A program made the position numbers and the translations under genes. DNA of 64,000 bases from Flagellimonas aquimarina (GTDB lineage: Bacteria > Bacteroidota > Bacteroidia > Flavobacteriales > Flavobacteriaceae), in assembly GCF_003149745.1 (NCBI RefSeq), contig NZ_QGEG01000002.1:496001-560000 (forward strand). The letters are read 5' to 3'. Shown one piece after another: positions 8,432-18,089 of the stretch. Position 1 is the first letter of the stretch. The number at the start of each line of letters is the position of its first letter. The notes under the pieces were generated by a model, which saw nothing but the letters and a program-made list of their open reading frames with translations, was not told where the DNA came from and made no database searches.

Positions 8432-11400
8432 ATGAGAAAATCATTTTTAACATTCTTACTGGCATTTTTGACGGTAGGAATTGGGTATTCCCAGGTTTCG
8501 ATTTCTGGTACAGTCTCAGATGAGACCGGTCCCTTGCCCGGGGCATCGGTTTTTGTTAAAGGGACCACCAATGGAACTACGACAGATTTTGATGGAAATT
8601 ATACTATTGAAGCTAACCAAGGAGAGACACTTGTAGTGTCCTTTATAGGCTATAGGACTGAAGAACGAATTATTGGCTCAGATTCTTCAATGAGTTTTGT
8701 ACTGCAACCAGATGCAGAGAGTTTGTCCGAGGTAGTGGTGACAGCGCTAGGTTTTGTGGAACAACGAGATAAGTTGGCATCTACCTATTCAAAGATTGAT
8801 GCAGATAAGCTCGTACAACCTGTGGAAAATAAAATTATTGACGGTATTGCCGGTAAGGCTGCTGGTGTAACTATTAATGCGACCTCGGGTGACCCTGGTG
8901 CTGGTTCCAACATTCAAATTAGAGGAACAAGCTCATTGAGCGGTTCGAGCCAACCTTTAATTGTTGTGGATGGTATTCCATTGAATAACGACAATTTAGC
9001 AGGTTCGGGAGATGATGATCAGTCCGCAGGTGTATCACAGCAATCCAGGCTGAACGATATTAACCCGGAAGACATAGAATCCTTTCAGGTTTTTAAAGGA
9101 GCATCAGCAGGAGCCTTGTATGGGTCAAGAGCCTTAAACGGTGTTATTGTGATTACCACAAAAAAGGGTAAAGCCGGTAAATTTAATGTAAGCTACTCTA
9201 CAGGTGTTTCTATTGATCAAATTTCATATGAACACCCATTACAGACTACTTTTGGTCAAGGTAATGGCGGTAGTTTTAGCCCTACCGCACAACGGTCTTG
9301 GGGAGATAGAATTTCTGAAAGAGCCGGTGGCGCAGATGACGTTGATACTTCCGGTGAATTTTTTGAATCCTTGACCACAGGTAACATTATTTATCCCATT
9401 ACTCAAAAGAATTCTAGAGAAGTTTTCACTAACAGAAACTTTGACCAAGTCTTTCAAACGGGGATTACTTATGACAATAAAGTTTCTGTGAGCAGCGGTA
9501 GCGAAAAAGGCACTTATTATATAAGCGCCGCACATGTAAATCAGGAAGGTATTATCAAGAGCAGTTTTTACAAAAAGACAAACTTTACCGTTAATCTAAC
9601 ACAAAACTTGACGGACAAGTTGCGAACTAATTTTAAAGCCAATTATGTGCATACAGGCTCCAATAGAACGCAACAAGGTTCAAACACCGCAGGTTTGTAT
9701 TTAGGACTTCTTCGTACTCCCGCAGATTTTGATCAAACGGATTACATAGGTAATTACAACAGTAGTTCAGGCTCTATTACACCTAACAGGCATAGAGGTT
9801 ATAGAAGGTATTTGGGTAACAGCGATAATGTCATATACAACAACCCGCTTTGGACGGTTAATGAACAAGAAAGTACGGCCAAAGTAAACAGATTAATCGG
9901 TACAGGAGAAGTTTCGTATCAATGGAATGACAATATTAGCACCATTATTAGAGGTGGGGTTGATTTTTATGTAGATACAAGAGTTTACTTTTTCCCTTAT
10001 TATACTGCAGGTGCTGCAAGAAGATTTGGACTATTAAACGATGAGACCATTAACAATGAGGAATATAATGGAGATTTAATTACAAATTTCAATTATGCAT
10101 TAAGCAAAAATTTGAATACCAATGTAATTGTAGGTTTTGGTATCAATGATAGAAGACGTAAACGAATTTTTACAGAAGCGGATAACTTTATTGCCAATTT
10201 TAGAAGCCCACTTGATGCAGCCGAACTTTCTGCCAAAGAAAATATTGGCTCAGAAACTACGAGAACCAGTAGAAGAAATATTCGTTTCTATGGTACTGCA
10301 AATTTTGACTATGCAGACCAGCTTATTTTGCAATTAGGGGGCGCATTTGAAAAGCATTCTGTGTTGCCTGAATCTGATAATGGATTCTTTTACCCTAGTG
10401 CAGAATTAGGATGGACCTTTACTAAAGCATTAAAAGATTCAGGTCCTTTATCTTTTGGTAAAGTTAGATTGGCATATGGTCAAGTAGCAAATGTACCAAT
10501 TGCCCATAGGGAACAAACAGTTTTTGAAGTAGGAACATTCTCAAGTTTCTCTGATCAAATTGCTTTAGAAAACTTTGGGGGAGGGTTTCAACTAGATGAA
10601 CGTTTAGGAAATTCCAACTTAAAACCTGAGATCAAAACAGAATATGAAGTAGGTTTAGACTTAAGATTCTTAAGAAACAGACTGGCTTTGTCCACTACAT
10701 ATTATACGAACAAAACTGAAGACGTTTTATTAGACCTTGCTTTGGTTCCTTCACTTGGTTTTGATGAGATATATGCCAATGGCGCAACAATAGAAAATGA
10801 TGGACTTGAAATTGAGTTAAGGTATGATTTTCTTAGAAAGGAAGATTGGAAAGGTTCTATTTCGTTAAACTATAGTACCAATGAAAATGTGGTTAGAGGT
10901 GTTGACGGAACAGGAGAGTTTATCCAGGAATTTTCGGAAGGAACTTCCATTGAATCTGTCGCTATTGACGGCGAACCCCTAGGAGTGCTTTATACTCAAG
11001 GTGCTCTAAGAAATGATGATGGAAGTTTGATTTTGGACGCCAATGGTTTCCCACAAGTAGATACTGGTGGAAACCTTATAGTTGGAGATCCGAATCCGGA
11101 TTGGAGAGGAGGTCTACAATTCAATCTTGCTTACAAGAATTTATCTTTAGCAGCATCTTTTGATACCAGTCAGGGGAATGATTTGGCACAACGAACACGA
11201 TTTATTTTGTCCTTCTTTGGAACGCATGCAGATGTTGGCAAGACCATTACACTAACGGAGGATTTAACAAACTTTGATGGTGATGTATTTACTGCCGGTT
11301 CCGTAGTCAGAGGAAACGTTGGTAACTTTGGTGGAGGCAATGTCTTACTAGATGAAGAATACTATACCTCTTTATATGGTTTTGGAGACGGAAAGCTAAA

Positions 11401-11665
11401 TGAATTTGCCGTAGAAGATGGTAGTTGGACTCGACTAAGAGAATTATCACTATCATACAGGCTTGACTCTGAAAACTTTAAAAAAGCAACTGGTTTGAGT
11501 TCTGTAGAGTTTACTGCTTCTGGTCGTAACTTAATTATCTGGACCGATGTTGTAGGTATTGACCCTGATATTAATCAGTTTGGAGTGGGTAGAGCACGTG
11601 GTTTAGATTATTTCTCTAACCCCGGTGCAAGAACATATGCTTTTGGAATCAATTTTAATTTTTAA
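8432..11665 (+). CDS. SusC/RagA-family TonB-linked outer membrane transporter
   Basis: This 1077-residue protein has a signal peptide (ending near GIGYSQ) and a carboxypeptidase-regulatory-like domain (about residues 22-95, with the usual GTTTDFDGNYTI pattern). A short TonB-box-like segment LSEVVVTALG, the plug domain (IQIRGTSSL, IVVDGIPL, ALYGSRALNGVIVITTKKG) and a 22-strand-type barrel ending in an aromatic residue (INFNF) follow. It should import large oligomers, in complex with the SusD lipoprotein encoded 13 bases downstream. With an M14 peptidase before it and D-amino-acid enzymes beyond, the cargo is more likely peptide than glycan (inference). Confidence 0.95.
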   Translation: MRKSFLTFLLAFLTVGIGYSQVSISGTVSDETGPLPGASVFVKGTTNGTTTDFDGNYTIEANQGETLVVSFIGYRTEERIIGSDSSMSFVLQPDAESLSEVVVTALGFVEQRDKLASTYSKIDADKLVQPVENKIIDGIAGKAAGVTINATSGDPGAGSNIQIRGTSSLSGSSQPLIVVDGIPLNNDNLAGSGDDDQSAGVSQQSRLNDINPEDIESFQVFKGASAGALYGSRALNGVIVITTKKGKAGKFNVSYSTGVSIDQISYEHPLQTTFGQGNGGSFSPTAQRSWGDRISERAGGADDVDTSGEFFESLTTGNIIYPITQKNSREVFTNRNFDQVFQTGITYDNKVSVSSGSEKGTYYISAAHVNQEGIIKSSFYKKTNFTVNLTQNLTDKLRTNFKANYVHTGSNRTQQGSNTAGLYLGLLRTPADFDQTDYIGNYNSSSGSITPNRHRGYRRYLGNSDNVIYNNPLWTVNEQESTAKVNRLIGTGEVSYQWNDNISTIIRGGVDFYVDTRVYFFPYYTAGAARRFGLLNDETINNEEYNGDLITNFNYALSKNLNTNVIVGFGINDRRRKRIFTEADNFIANFRSPLDAAELSAKENIGSETTRTSRRNIRFYGTANFDYADQLILQLGGAFEKHSVLPESDNGFFYPSAELGWTFTKALKDSGPLSFGKVRLAYGQVANVPIAHREQTVFEVGTFSSFSDQIALENFGGGFQLDERLGNSNLKPEIKTEYEVGLDLRFLRNRLALSTTYYTNKTEDVLLDLALVPSLGFDEIYANGATIENDGLEIELRYDFLRKEDWKGSISLNYSTNENVVRGVDGTGEFIQEFSEGTSIESVAIDGEPLGVLYTQGALRNDDGSLILDANGFPQVDTGGNLIVGDPNPDWRGGLQFNLAYKNLSLAASFDTSQGNDLAQRTRFILSFFGTHADVGKTITLTEDLTNFDGDVFTAGSVVRGNVGNFGGGNVLLDEEYYTSLYGFGDGKLNEFAVEDGSWTRLRELSLSYRLDSENFKKATGLSSVEFTASGRNLIIWTDVVGIDPDINQFGVGRARGLDYFSNPGARTYAFGINFNF

Positions 11666-11678
11666 TACGTAGGAAATT

Positions 11679-13100
11679 ATGAAATCTATATATAAAATAA
11701 TTTTATCATTGATTTTTCTAACATCGGCAACCGCCTGTGATGATTACTTAGATATAAATGATAATCCAAATCAATTAGTAGAGGTTCCCTCTGGCGATCT
11801 ATTACTGGCAGGAACATTATTGGCAAATGCCCAAGTGCAACAAGGGCAATTGGCCAGGACAAGTATGTACTATACCGGAGGCCTAATAGGCTTGCAGTTG
11901 GTACAGCAGACATTATATAACTATGATTACACTCCTGGTGATTCCAATGCCGTTTGGGGACACCTTTACAATGGAATATTAGTTCAAAACAAAGAGATTA
12001 GAAGAATCTCTCCTGATGTAGGACTTTTACAAGGAATCATAGATGTAAACGAAGCATTAGCTGTAGGTACGGGCGCATCTCTTTTTGGAGATATACCATA
12101 TTCTGCCGCTACGCCTGATAACCCTGGGGTCGGGTCAGAAGATCCTACCTTAGATGGGCAGGCTGAAATTTATGCTGCTTTGCAAACATTGCTTGACGGT
12201 GCAATTCCAAAATTGCAAAATGGGTCAACTACAAGCGTAACCAATAGTCAAGACAATTACTTTGGAGGAGATGCGGATAGTTGGGTGGCCGCCGCTTATA
12301 CTCTAAAAGCACGCTACTTTTTACAGACAAAACAATATGCACAGGCATTGGCCAATGTTGTAAATGGAATTAATAGTAGCGCAGGTACAATGTCTTATAA
12401 CCCAATTGGAGATGTTCCCGGAAATAGTAACATCTTGTTCAATTTTGTAAACAGTAGTAGAGCAGGAGATATGACAGGGGATGGTGCTTTTTACAGAGAC
12501 TTAGTGGATCCAGCTAATGCTAGTGGCAGAAACAACGCCAAAACTGATGAGACCGCGCGAAGAGCTTATTCTTACATAAGTGGGGACGGAGATCAGACCG
12601 GAGGTATAGATGATGCCACCACACCAATGAAGTTGGTAAGTTTTGAGGAAAATCTGCTGATCTGGGCAGAATGTTTGATCAGGGCAAATGATGATGTGCA
12701 AGGTGCTATTGATAAATTGAATGAGCTGAGAGCTTATTTGGATACAGGTGCTGCCTTCAACCTCATAAATGGGGATGAGACCTTTAATTATGACCCATAT
12801 GTACTCGCCGATTTTGAAGCTGGAGGTATGGAGAATATGGATAACATTGCCACGGATAGGGCGGTTTTAAGGGAAATTATCGAAGAACGTTATGTTACTG
12901 GATTTAGTACTTATATGCCTTTTAATGATGTTAGAAGGCTACGTTCAGAGACAGATTTGATAGTACCTTTTCCTTTGAATAATGCAACAACTACAGTTAA
13001 CCCACAGCGTTTTCTGTATGCGCAGGAAGAGATTAACAATAACAGTAATTTACCAAATCCAATACCAGATTTGTTTACGCCAACACCAGTTAATCAGTAA
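11679..13100 (+). CDS. SusD/RagB-family surface lipoprotein
   Basis: This 473-residue lipoprotein has signal SLIFLTSATAC, then DDYLDINDNPNQ, the standard opening of SusD-like proteins of the RagB/SusD_2 type. Helical repeats follow, with the WVAAAYTLKARYFL region near the middle. It captures substrate on top of the SusC channel. It is the last gene of the M14-SusC-SusD unit; a strong terminator follows 48 bases downstream. Confidence 0.93.
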   Translation: MKSIYKIILSLIFLTSATACDDYLDINDNPNQLVEVPSGDLLLAGTLLANAQVQQGQLARTSMYYTGGLIGLQLVQQTLYNYDYTPGDSNAVWGHLYNGILVQNKEIRRISPDVGLLQGIIDVNEALAVGTGASLFGDIPYSAATPDNPGVGSEDPTLDGQAEIYAALQTLLDGAIPKLQNGSTTSVTNSQDNYFGGDADSWVAAAYTLKARYFLQTKQYAQALANVVNGINSSAGTMSYNPIGDVPGNSNILFNFVNSSRAGDMTGDGAFYRDLVDPANASGRNNAKTDETARRAYSYISGDGDQTGGIDDATTPMKLVSFEENLLIWAECLIRANDDVQGAIDKLNELRAYLDTGAAFNLINGDETFNYDPYVLADFEAGGMENMDNIATDRAVLREIIEERYVTGFSTYMPFNDVRRLRSETDLIVPFPLNNATTTVNPQRFLYAQEEINNNSNLPNPIPDLFTPTPVNQ

Positions 13101-13147
13101 GAAAGATTAGTTGTTAGTTTTGAGTTAGCTTAGTTTCTCAATTCAAG

Positions 13148-13178
13148 AAAAGGGGTGTCAATTTTGACACCCCTTTTT
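13148..13178. terminator. Bidirectional intrinsic terminator between convergent units
   Basis: Stem AGGGGTGTCA (13151-13160) pairs perfectly with TGACACCCCT (13165-13174), extended by A and T runs on both sides. It lies between the SusD gene (plus) and the deacylase gene (minus) and can end transcription from both directions. Confidence 0.9.
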
Positions 13179-13222
13179 ACTTTTATTAAAACTGGCAAAA
13201 ATCAACTCTTCCTCTACATTAG

Positions 13223-14797
13223 CTATTTTTTTCTAAGTACCGTTCCTGCCTTTGTTCCATTATAATTCATTTGATCGATGGTAACCTGCCCATTGACCAA
13301 AACAAAATCAATACCTTCTGGGTATTGGTGGGGCTCTTCAAATGTTGCCTTGTCAATTACCGTATTTGGATTAAAAACAACAATATCTGCTTTCATACCT
13401 TCATTAATCATTCCTCTATCGGTCAACCCCAGAGAAGAAGCGGGTAATTTTGTCATTTTATAGATAGCCACTGGTAAGGTTATTATTGATTTTTCTCTAA
13501 CATAGTGACCCAAAACCCGAGGAAAAGTACCATACCATCTAGGGTGAGGGTGTCCCTGCCCAGGTTTCACAAGCCTGCCATCAGATGCTATCATAGTTTG
13601 GGGATGTTTCATGATTCGTTCCACATCTTCTTCGTGCATTGCATGGTATATACAAGATGCTCCACCATTTAATTGGGCCTCTATGACCAGGTCGGCGCCG
13701 TTTTCCAATGTTGGTTCAAGCCCTTTTAATTCGCACCAATACTTTAATGTTTTTCCTTCAAGTTCTTTCATCCATTTTACCTTGGCGAATTGGATACGCG
13801 TTAAGTCATTCCCACCTCTGTCATTAAGAATATTGAAAATTATTCCTCTTTTAATACTATCTCTAAGTTGTACATTTTGGACCCTTTCTTTAAATGCTTC
13901 AGCTCCGCCAGCTCTTGCCCAACTTGGAATGAGCACAGAGATTCCCGTATGGCTTGCGCTATATGGATACTGATCAATTTTTATGTCAAGACCAATTGTT
14001 CTGGCAGAGTCTACCATCGCCAAAGTAACTGCGCTTTTACCCCACATAGGTTTTCCTATAGCTTTATGATGTGTAAGTATCACGGGAATGTCAGCTTTTT
14101 CGGATATGCTAATTGCTTCTGCTACTGCATCAAAAAGACCCAACCCTTCTTCTCTTAAATGTGAGGTATAAATACCGTCCATTGAAGAGGCAACTTTTGA
14201 TAACTCTATAACTTCATCTACGTTGGAAAAGGCCCCTGGAAGGTATTTTAAGCCTGTTGAAATACCAAAAGCACCCTCGGTCATAGCTTCTTTTACTTGG
14301 GCTTTCATCTGTTCTAACTCTTCCTGAGTGGGAGCCCGGTTTTCTAAGGCCATAATATTTTTTCGTACTTGATTATGGCCAACCAAATAGGCTATGTTCA
14401 TTCCAACACCTATTTGTTCTAAAGTGTCCAAATGCGCTTTGATGGGCCATGGGCTTCCCCCATCGGGCCCTCCTAAGGCTGTAGTGACACCCTGTCTTAA
14501 ATGACTTTCACAATCTGAAAGTTTTAGTATTGGGTCCAGATGGGCATGCATATCAATAAAACCGGGAGCAACGGCATGGCCTTTTGCATCGATTATTCTT
14601 GTTGCCTTGTATTCTGATAAGTCCCCAATACTAACAATAGTTGAATCCTTAATGGCGATATCTGCTTTAAAAGGAGTATCGCCAGAACCATCATAGATTT
14701 CTCCATTCAGAATTAAGATATCATATTTTTGCTCATTTTCACAACCTAATAAAATGAGTGCAGCGAAAATTAATTGAAAGACTACTTTACTTTTCAT
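13223..14797 (-). CDS. N-acyl-D-amino-acid deacylase-family amidohydrolase (exported lipoprotein)
   Basis: This is an amidohydrolase of about 524 residues, of the D-aminoacylase type, which releases D-amino acids from N-acyl-D-amino acids using zinc. It shows the HxH metal motif in FIDMHAHLDP, then GHNQVRKNIM, SHLREEG, LTHHKAIGK and the late metal Asp in MIASDGRL. A lipobox (LILLGC) suggests it is anchored in the envelope. ATG at 14797 gives a normal signal peptide; 14803 adds only two residues. It is the last gene of a four-gene minus-strand operon with a D-amino acid transaminase, which supports a D-amino-acid role. Confidence 0.85.
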   Translation of the reverse strand: MKSKVVFQLIFAALILLGCENEQKYDILILNGEIYDGSGDTPFKADIAIKDSTIVSIGDLSEYKATRIIDAKGHAVAPGFIDMHAHLDPILKLSDCESHLRQGVTTALGGPDGGSPWPIKAHLDTLEQIGVGMNIAYLVGHNQVRKNIMALENRAPTQEELEQMKAQVKEAMTEGAFGISTGLKYLPGAFSNVDEVIELSKVASSMDGIYTSHLREEGLGLFDAVAEAISISEKADIPVILTHHKAIGKPMWGKSAVTLAMVDSARTIGLDIKIDQYPYSASHTGISVLIPSWARAGGAEAFKERVQNVQLRDSIKRGIIFNILNDRGGNDLTRIQFAKVKWMKELEGKTLKYWCELKGLEPTLENGADLVIEAQLNGGASCIYHAMHEEDVERIMKHPQTMIASDGRLVKPGQGHPHPRWYGTFPRVLGHYVREKSIITLPVAIYKMTKLPASSLGLTDRGMINEGMKADIVVFNPNTVIDKATFEEPHQYPEGIDFVLVNGQVTIDQMNYNGTKAGTVLRKK

Positions 14798-14807
14798 GTG
14801 CATATGT

Positions 14808-16103
14808 TTATTTAGAGATTCCTGCTTCTGCCAAGGTTAGCAGTAAGGCCAACTTTATTGCATCTGCACCGTTGTCGTTAACCCACCATTCGTCCAAGGC
14901 ATGCGCAGAACCTCCTTTTCCACCACGTCCTATTGTTATGGCAGGAACACCTTTGGATATTGGTATACTGGCGTTTGTAGAACCAATAGTAAGCTTTGGT
15001 GCGGCATTAAAGTAGTTTGAAACTGCAATGGCGCGTTGTACCAAAGGATTATCAACTGGTGTTTCCCCAGAAGGTCTGTCCCCAATTTTCACTAATTCTA
15101 ATGATATTGAATCTTTTATGCCGGATGCGTTGTATTCATTTACAGCTTTTCTCATAGATTTTATGAATATACTGTCTATTTCTTTTAGCCTATCGGCACT
15201 TACGGATCTCATATCTACCTCCATCCAAGATTCGAAAGGAATTGAATTCACGGATGTACCACCTCCTATTCGACCAACGTTAAAACTTGTTTTGGGACCT
15301 TTTGCTGTATATTCTGATGCTTGTAACGAAAACTCTTTAATGGCCACTCCCAAAGCATGGTGCGGATTTGCTAGGCCAAATGCTCCCCATGAGTGGCCTC
15401 CCTTTCCTTTAAAAATTGCCTTATATCTTACTGAACCCAGCGCAGCATTGTTAACTCTACCAATGCTTCCCCCGTCAATTGAAATCCAGGAATCTATTTT
15501 GGCGCTACCTTCTTTAAACAGGTATTTTACACCTCTAAGGTCACCAAGTCCTTCTTCACCTACGGACCCAATAAATAAAATATCTGCTTTGGTCTTTATT
15601 TTAGCCTTGTTAATTGCTTTTAGTGTTGCGATTACCATAGCCAACCCTCTTGTGTCATCGCCAATTCCTGGAGCATAGAGCGTGTCACCCTTTTGTTTAA
15701 CCATTACATCTGTACCTTCTGGAAAGACAGTATCTAAGTGGGCATCCAAAACAACCACTTTGCCTTCTTCTGAACCTTTTTGCAATCCAATTACATTTCC
15801 TACTTCATCAATCCAAACCTTTTCAGCACCAGCATCTTCTAACATGGATTTAAATTTTTCTGCCCTAACAGTTTCTTTAAAAGGAGGAGCTGGGATTTCT
15901 GTTAGTAAAATGAGATCACTATTAGTTTCGCTCTCAATATCATCAACAATCTGAATGGCATGTTTGATTGATTTTTGATCCCCAAGTTTCTTAATTTCCT
16001 TGATATAGGTTTTAGCTGCTTGTGGAGTGTTTTGGCCATAAATAAAATTAGTATGTATTATGATGGATAAAAACACAATACCTACATAGGTTGATCTTTT
16101 CAT
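14808..16103 (-). CDS. M20-family zinc peptidase, secreted
   Basis: This 431-residue protein has a signal peptide (ending near FIYGQ). Its di-zinc M20 core is visible: His-x-Asp in VLDAHLDTVFP, the bridging Asp in GIGDDTRG, the catalytic Glu pair in GSVGEEGLGD, and a lid domain containing GKGGHSWGAFG. The late zinc His lies in the segment GRGGKGGSAHALDEW. Enzymes of this group hydrolyse di- or tripeptides or N-acylated amino acids. It lies 4 bases before the deacylase gene and 29 bases after the transaminase gene, so it belongs to the same operon. It probably acts in the periplasm on peptides delivered by the SusCD system across the locus (inference). Confidence 0.87.
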   Translation of the reverse strand: MKRSTYVGIVFLSIIIHTNFIYGQNTPQAAKTYIKEIKKLGDQKSIKHAIQIVDDIESETNSDLILLTEIPAPPFKETVRAEKFKSMLEDAGAEKVWIDEVGNVIGLQKGSEEGKVVVLDAHLDTVFPEGTDVMVKQKGDTLYAPGIGDDTRGLAMVIATLKAINKAKIKTKADILFIGSVGEEGLGDLRGVKYLFKEGSAKIDSWISIDGGSIGRVNNAALGSVRYKAIFKGKGGHSWGAFGLANPHHALGVAIKEFSLQASEYTAKGPKTSFNVGRIGGGTSVNSIPFESWMEVDMRSVSADRLKEIDSIFIKSMRKAVNEYNASGIKDSISLELVKIGDRPSGETPVDNPLVQRAIAVSNYFNAAPKLTIGSTNASIPISKGVPAITIGRGGKGGSAHALDEWWVNDNGADAIKLALLLTLAEAGISK

Positions 16104-16132
16104 TATTTTCCGTTTTAGTTCAAATGATATTT

Positions 16133-17005
16133 TTAAGTAGTCATGGGAGTTTCCTTATAGGTTCGCTTTAATTCTAAAAAGGCCTGTTGTAACTTTCTGG
16201 TTATGGGACCAATACTACCATCAGGATCAAACAAATGATCATCTATCCTCCCTATTGAGGCAATTTGGGTCGTTGTTCCACTCAAGAAAGCCTCATCCAT
16301 GGTTGTCAGGTTTTCTTCCAGAATAGGTTCTTCCCTAAACGCTATTTTTAAATCCTTGCACAATTGTATTATGATCTGTCTAGTAATTCCGTCCAATATG
16401 TAAGTATCTGCCGGATGTGTATAAACAATACTGTTTTTCACAAAAAAGACATTGCAATGAGATGCTTCTGTGACCCTACCATCCCTTATAAAAATAGACT
16501 CGTACATTCCTTGTTCCGCAGCTTGATCATTTGCCATTACATTGCCCAAAAGAGAGGTTGCCTTTATATCACACCTGTGCCACCTATTGTCTTCAGTAGT
16601 AATCGTTGCAATGCTTTTTTGGTTGATATCTGGCAATGTAAAAGGTGTGGCGTACATAATAATAGTAGGTTTTCCAGTTTTAGGAAATGAGTGTTTTCTA
16701 ACGGCAACTCCTCTTGTGACCTGAATATAAACCAAGCAATCCTTAGCATTTAATTTAGATGCGGTGAGCAATCTTTCAATTTCTTTGGGCAGGGTGGAAA
16801 CATCAAAATCTAGTTTTATTTTTTTAAGACAACCAACCAGTCTATCTAAATGTTCTTTGCCGTAAAAAAAAGTTTCCCCAATTTGAACCATTACCTCATA
16901 CACTCCATCACCGAACAAAAAGCCCCTGTCAAAAATTGATATCTTGGCTTCATGATGGGGAACTATTCTTCCATTTATATATACCTTTTCGGGATAATTG
17001 GCCAT
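16133..17005 (-). CDS. dat: D-amino acid transaminase (class IV PLP fold)
   Basis: This 290-residue protein matches D-alanine aminotransferases in length and motifs. The N-terminal VYINGRIVPHHEAKISIFDRG and FGDGVYEV are typical, and the PLP lysine is in CDIKATSLLGNVMAND. The stretch RVTEASHCNVFFV follows, with the phosphate-binding GTTTQI near the end. The enzyme moves amino groups between D-amino acids and 2-oxo acids in the cytoplasm. Branched-chain aminotransferases share the fold, but the GDGVYEV and RCDIK features favour the D-specific enzyme. Its operon partners, a D-aminoacylase-type enzyme and a reductase, fit a D-amino-acid catabolic route. Confidence 0.85.
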   Translation of the reverse strand: MANYPEKVYINGRIVPHHEAKISIFDRGFLFGDGVYEVMVQIGETFFYGKEHLDRLVGCLKKIKLDFDVSTLPKEIERLLTASKLNAKDCLVYIQVTRGVAVRKHSFPKTGKPTIIMYATPFTLPDINQKSIATITTEDNRWHRCDIKATSLLGNVMANDQAAEQGMYESIFIRDGRVTEASHCNVFFVKNSIVYTHPADTYILDGITRQIIIQLCKDLKIAFREEPILEENLTTMDEAFLSGTTTQIASIGRIDDHLFDPDGSIGPITRKLQQAFLELKRTYKETPMTT

Positions 17006-17037
17006 TTTAAAAATTGCGATTTTTGTTGTTGATCTAT

Positions 17038-18033
17038 TTAATTTAAATATCCGGGGACACCTATTGTTGCCATCGTATGTAAACCGGGTGGAGCTTTCAA
17101 AATACTTTTCACTGAATTAATTGTAATGGCACATGTAGCAATATCACCATTAATGCCAGTATCTATTTCAGAGGTGAAAGATGGTACTCCTTTTACCGTG
17201 ATCTTATCATAGGACCTTGGTTCGCCCACTGCTGCCTTAAAATTCATTTCTATTTTGCAACCTCCATTTTGATACCCGTAGGAAATCTGTTGAACTCCGC
17301 GCGCATCTCCTTTTTGTATCTCCATTGCAGATGTTTTTATGTCGTTTTCGGCGATTACTGGATTAAGGTCTTCTGTTACCGTATCCAATTCAAAACCTAA
17401 ACTTTTAGCGAGGAAATATACGGATTCTTTAAGTCCAACATGTCTAAGGGTACCTTCTGCTTCTTTAGCCTTAAACGTTTTCAAGTCTAGCCCTGCACCG
17501 ATTTTTTTCTGAAAAGGAATGCGCCTTGGTGTGGCATCTTGAATTCGTTCAACCAATATACTATCTATATTCTTACATACCGAACTAAGCACGGATGGAA
17601 GGTAATCCATTAAAAAACCTGGATTTATTCCTGTACCAAGACATGCGATCTTATGTTTCTGACAAATTGCTTCAATATTTTTACTTGACTCTGGGTTTTC
17701 TTCCCAAGGGTATGAAAGCTCTTCACAAGTAGAAACTATGGGTATTCCATGTTTGGCTACATCTTCAATTTGAGCTTCCAATTTTTTTATGCTCGAAACT
17801 GTGGTGATTATTGCAACATCTGGTTTTTTTGTAAGTTTTTCCAGCGCGTTTTGGACAGAATTGTTAATTAATACGTTTGAAGGAGTGCCATTAATGAGCT
17901 TTCCAAAATCACCCCCTTCCAATTGTTTATTTATATCTACCGCGGCTGTTGTACAAATACTTGTCTTTTCAGAAATGTACCTACCAATTTGTTGCCCTAA
18001 AGGCCCCAGGCCAATTTGGATTACTGTAATCAT
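17038..18033 (-). CDS. DapB/diaminopentanoate dehydrogenase-like NAD(P)-dependent enzyme
   Basis: This 331-residue cytoplasmic protein has an N-terminal Rossmann fold (VIQIGLGPLGQQIGRYI). The rest resembles the dihydrodipicolinate reductase/2,4-diaminopentanoate dehydrogenase group: GTGINPGFLMDYLP, then RRIPFQKKIGAGL. This group includes enzymes acting on amines and imines derived from amino acids. Its substrate here is not known. As the first gene of the operon with D-amino acid transaminase, it may handle an amino or oxo intermediate of the same pathway. The start lies 56 bases from the divergent MocR-type gene, and the two must share a control region. Confidence 0.72.
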   Translation of the reverse strand: MITVIQIGLGPLGQQIGRYISEKTSICTTAAVDINKQLEGGDFGKLINGTPSNVLINNSVQNALEKLTKKPDVAIITTVSSIKKLEAQIEDVAKHGIPIVSTCEELSYPWEENPESSKNIEAICQKHKIACLGTGINPGFLMDYLPSVLSSVCKNIDSILVERIQDATPRRIPFQKKIGAGLDLKTFKAKEAEGTLRHVGLKESVYFLAKSLGFELDTVTEDLNPVIAENDIKTSAMEIQKGDARGVQQISYGYQNGGCKIEMNFKAAVGEPRSYDKITVKGVPSFTSEIDTGINGDIATCAITINSVKSILKAPPGLHTMATIGVPGYLN

Positions 18034-18089
18034 ACCTAGTTAAATATTTAATATTTAGTTATTTATAAAGCGCTAATCAATATTATAAA
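18034..18089. promoter_or_regulatory. Short divergent control region of the D-amino-acid operon
   Basis: It is only 56 bp. It contains the palindrome TTAAATATTTAA and two direct TAGTTA copies 19 bases apart (18037 and 18056), about two helical turns, the arrangement often bound by MocR-type regulators. Nothing else could plausibly control both genes unless the MocR start lies further downstream. Confidence 0.4.

Noticed and set aside
15028..15678. A 216-residue plus-strand frame opposite the M20 peptidase
   Set aside because: It is antisense to a clear peptidase with all metal ligands. The translation has no domain and a biased composition.
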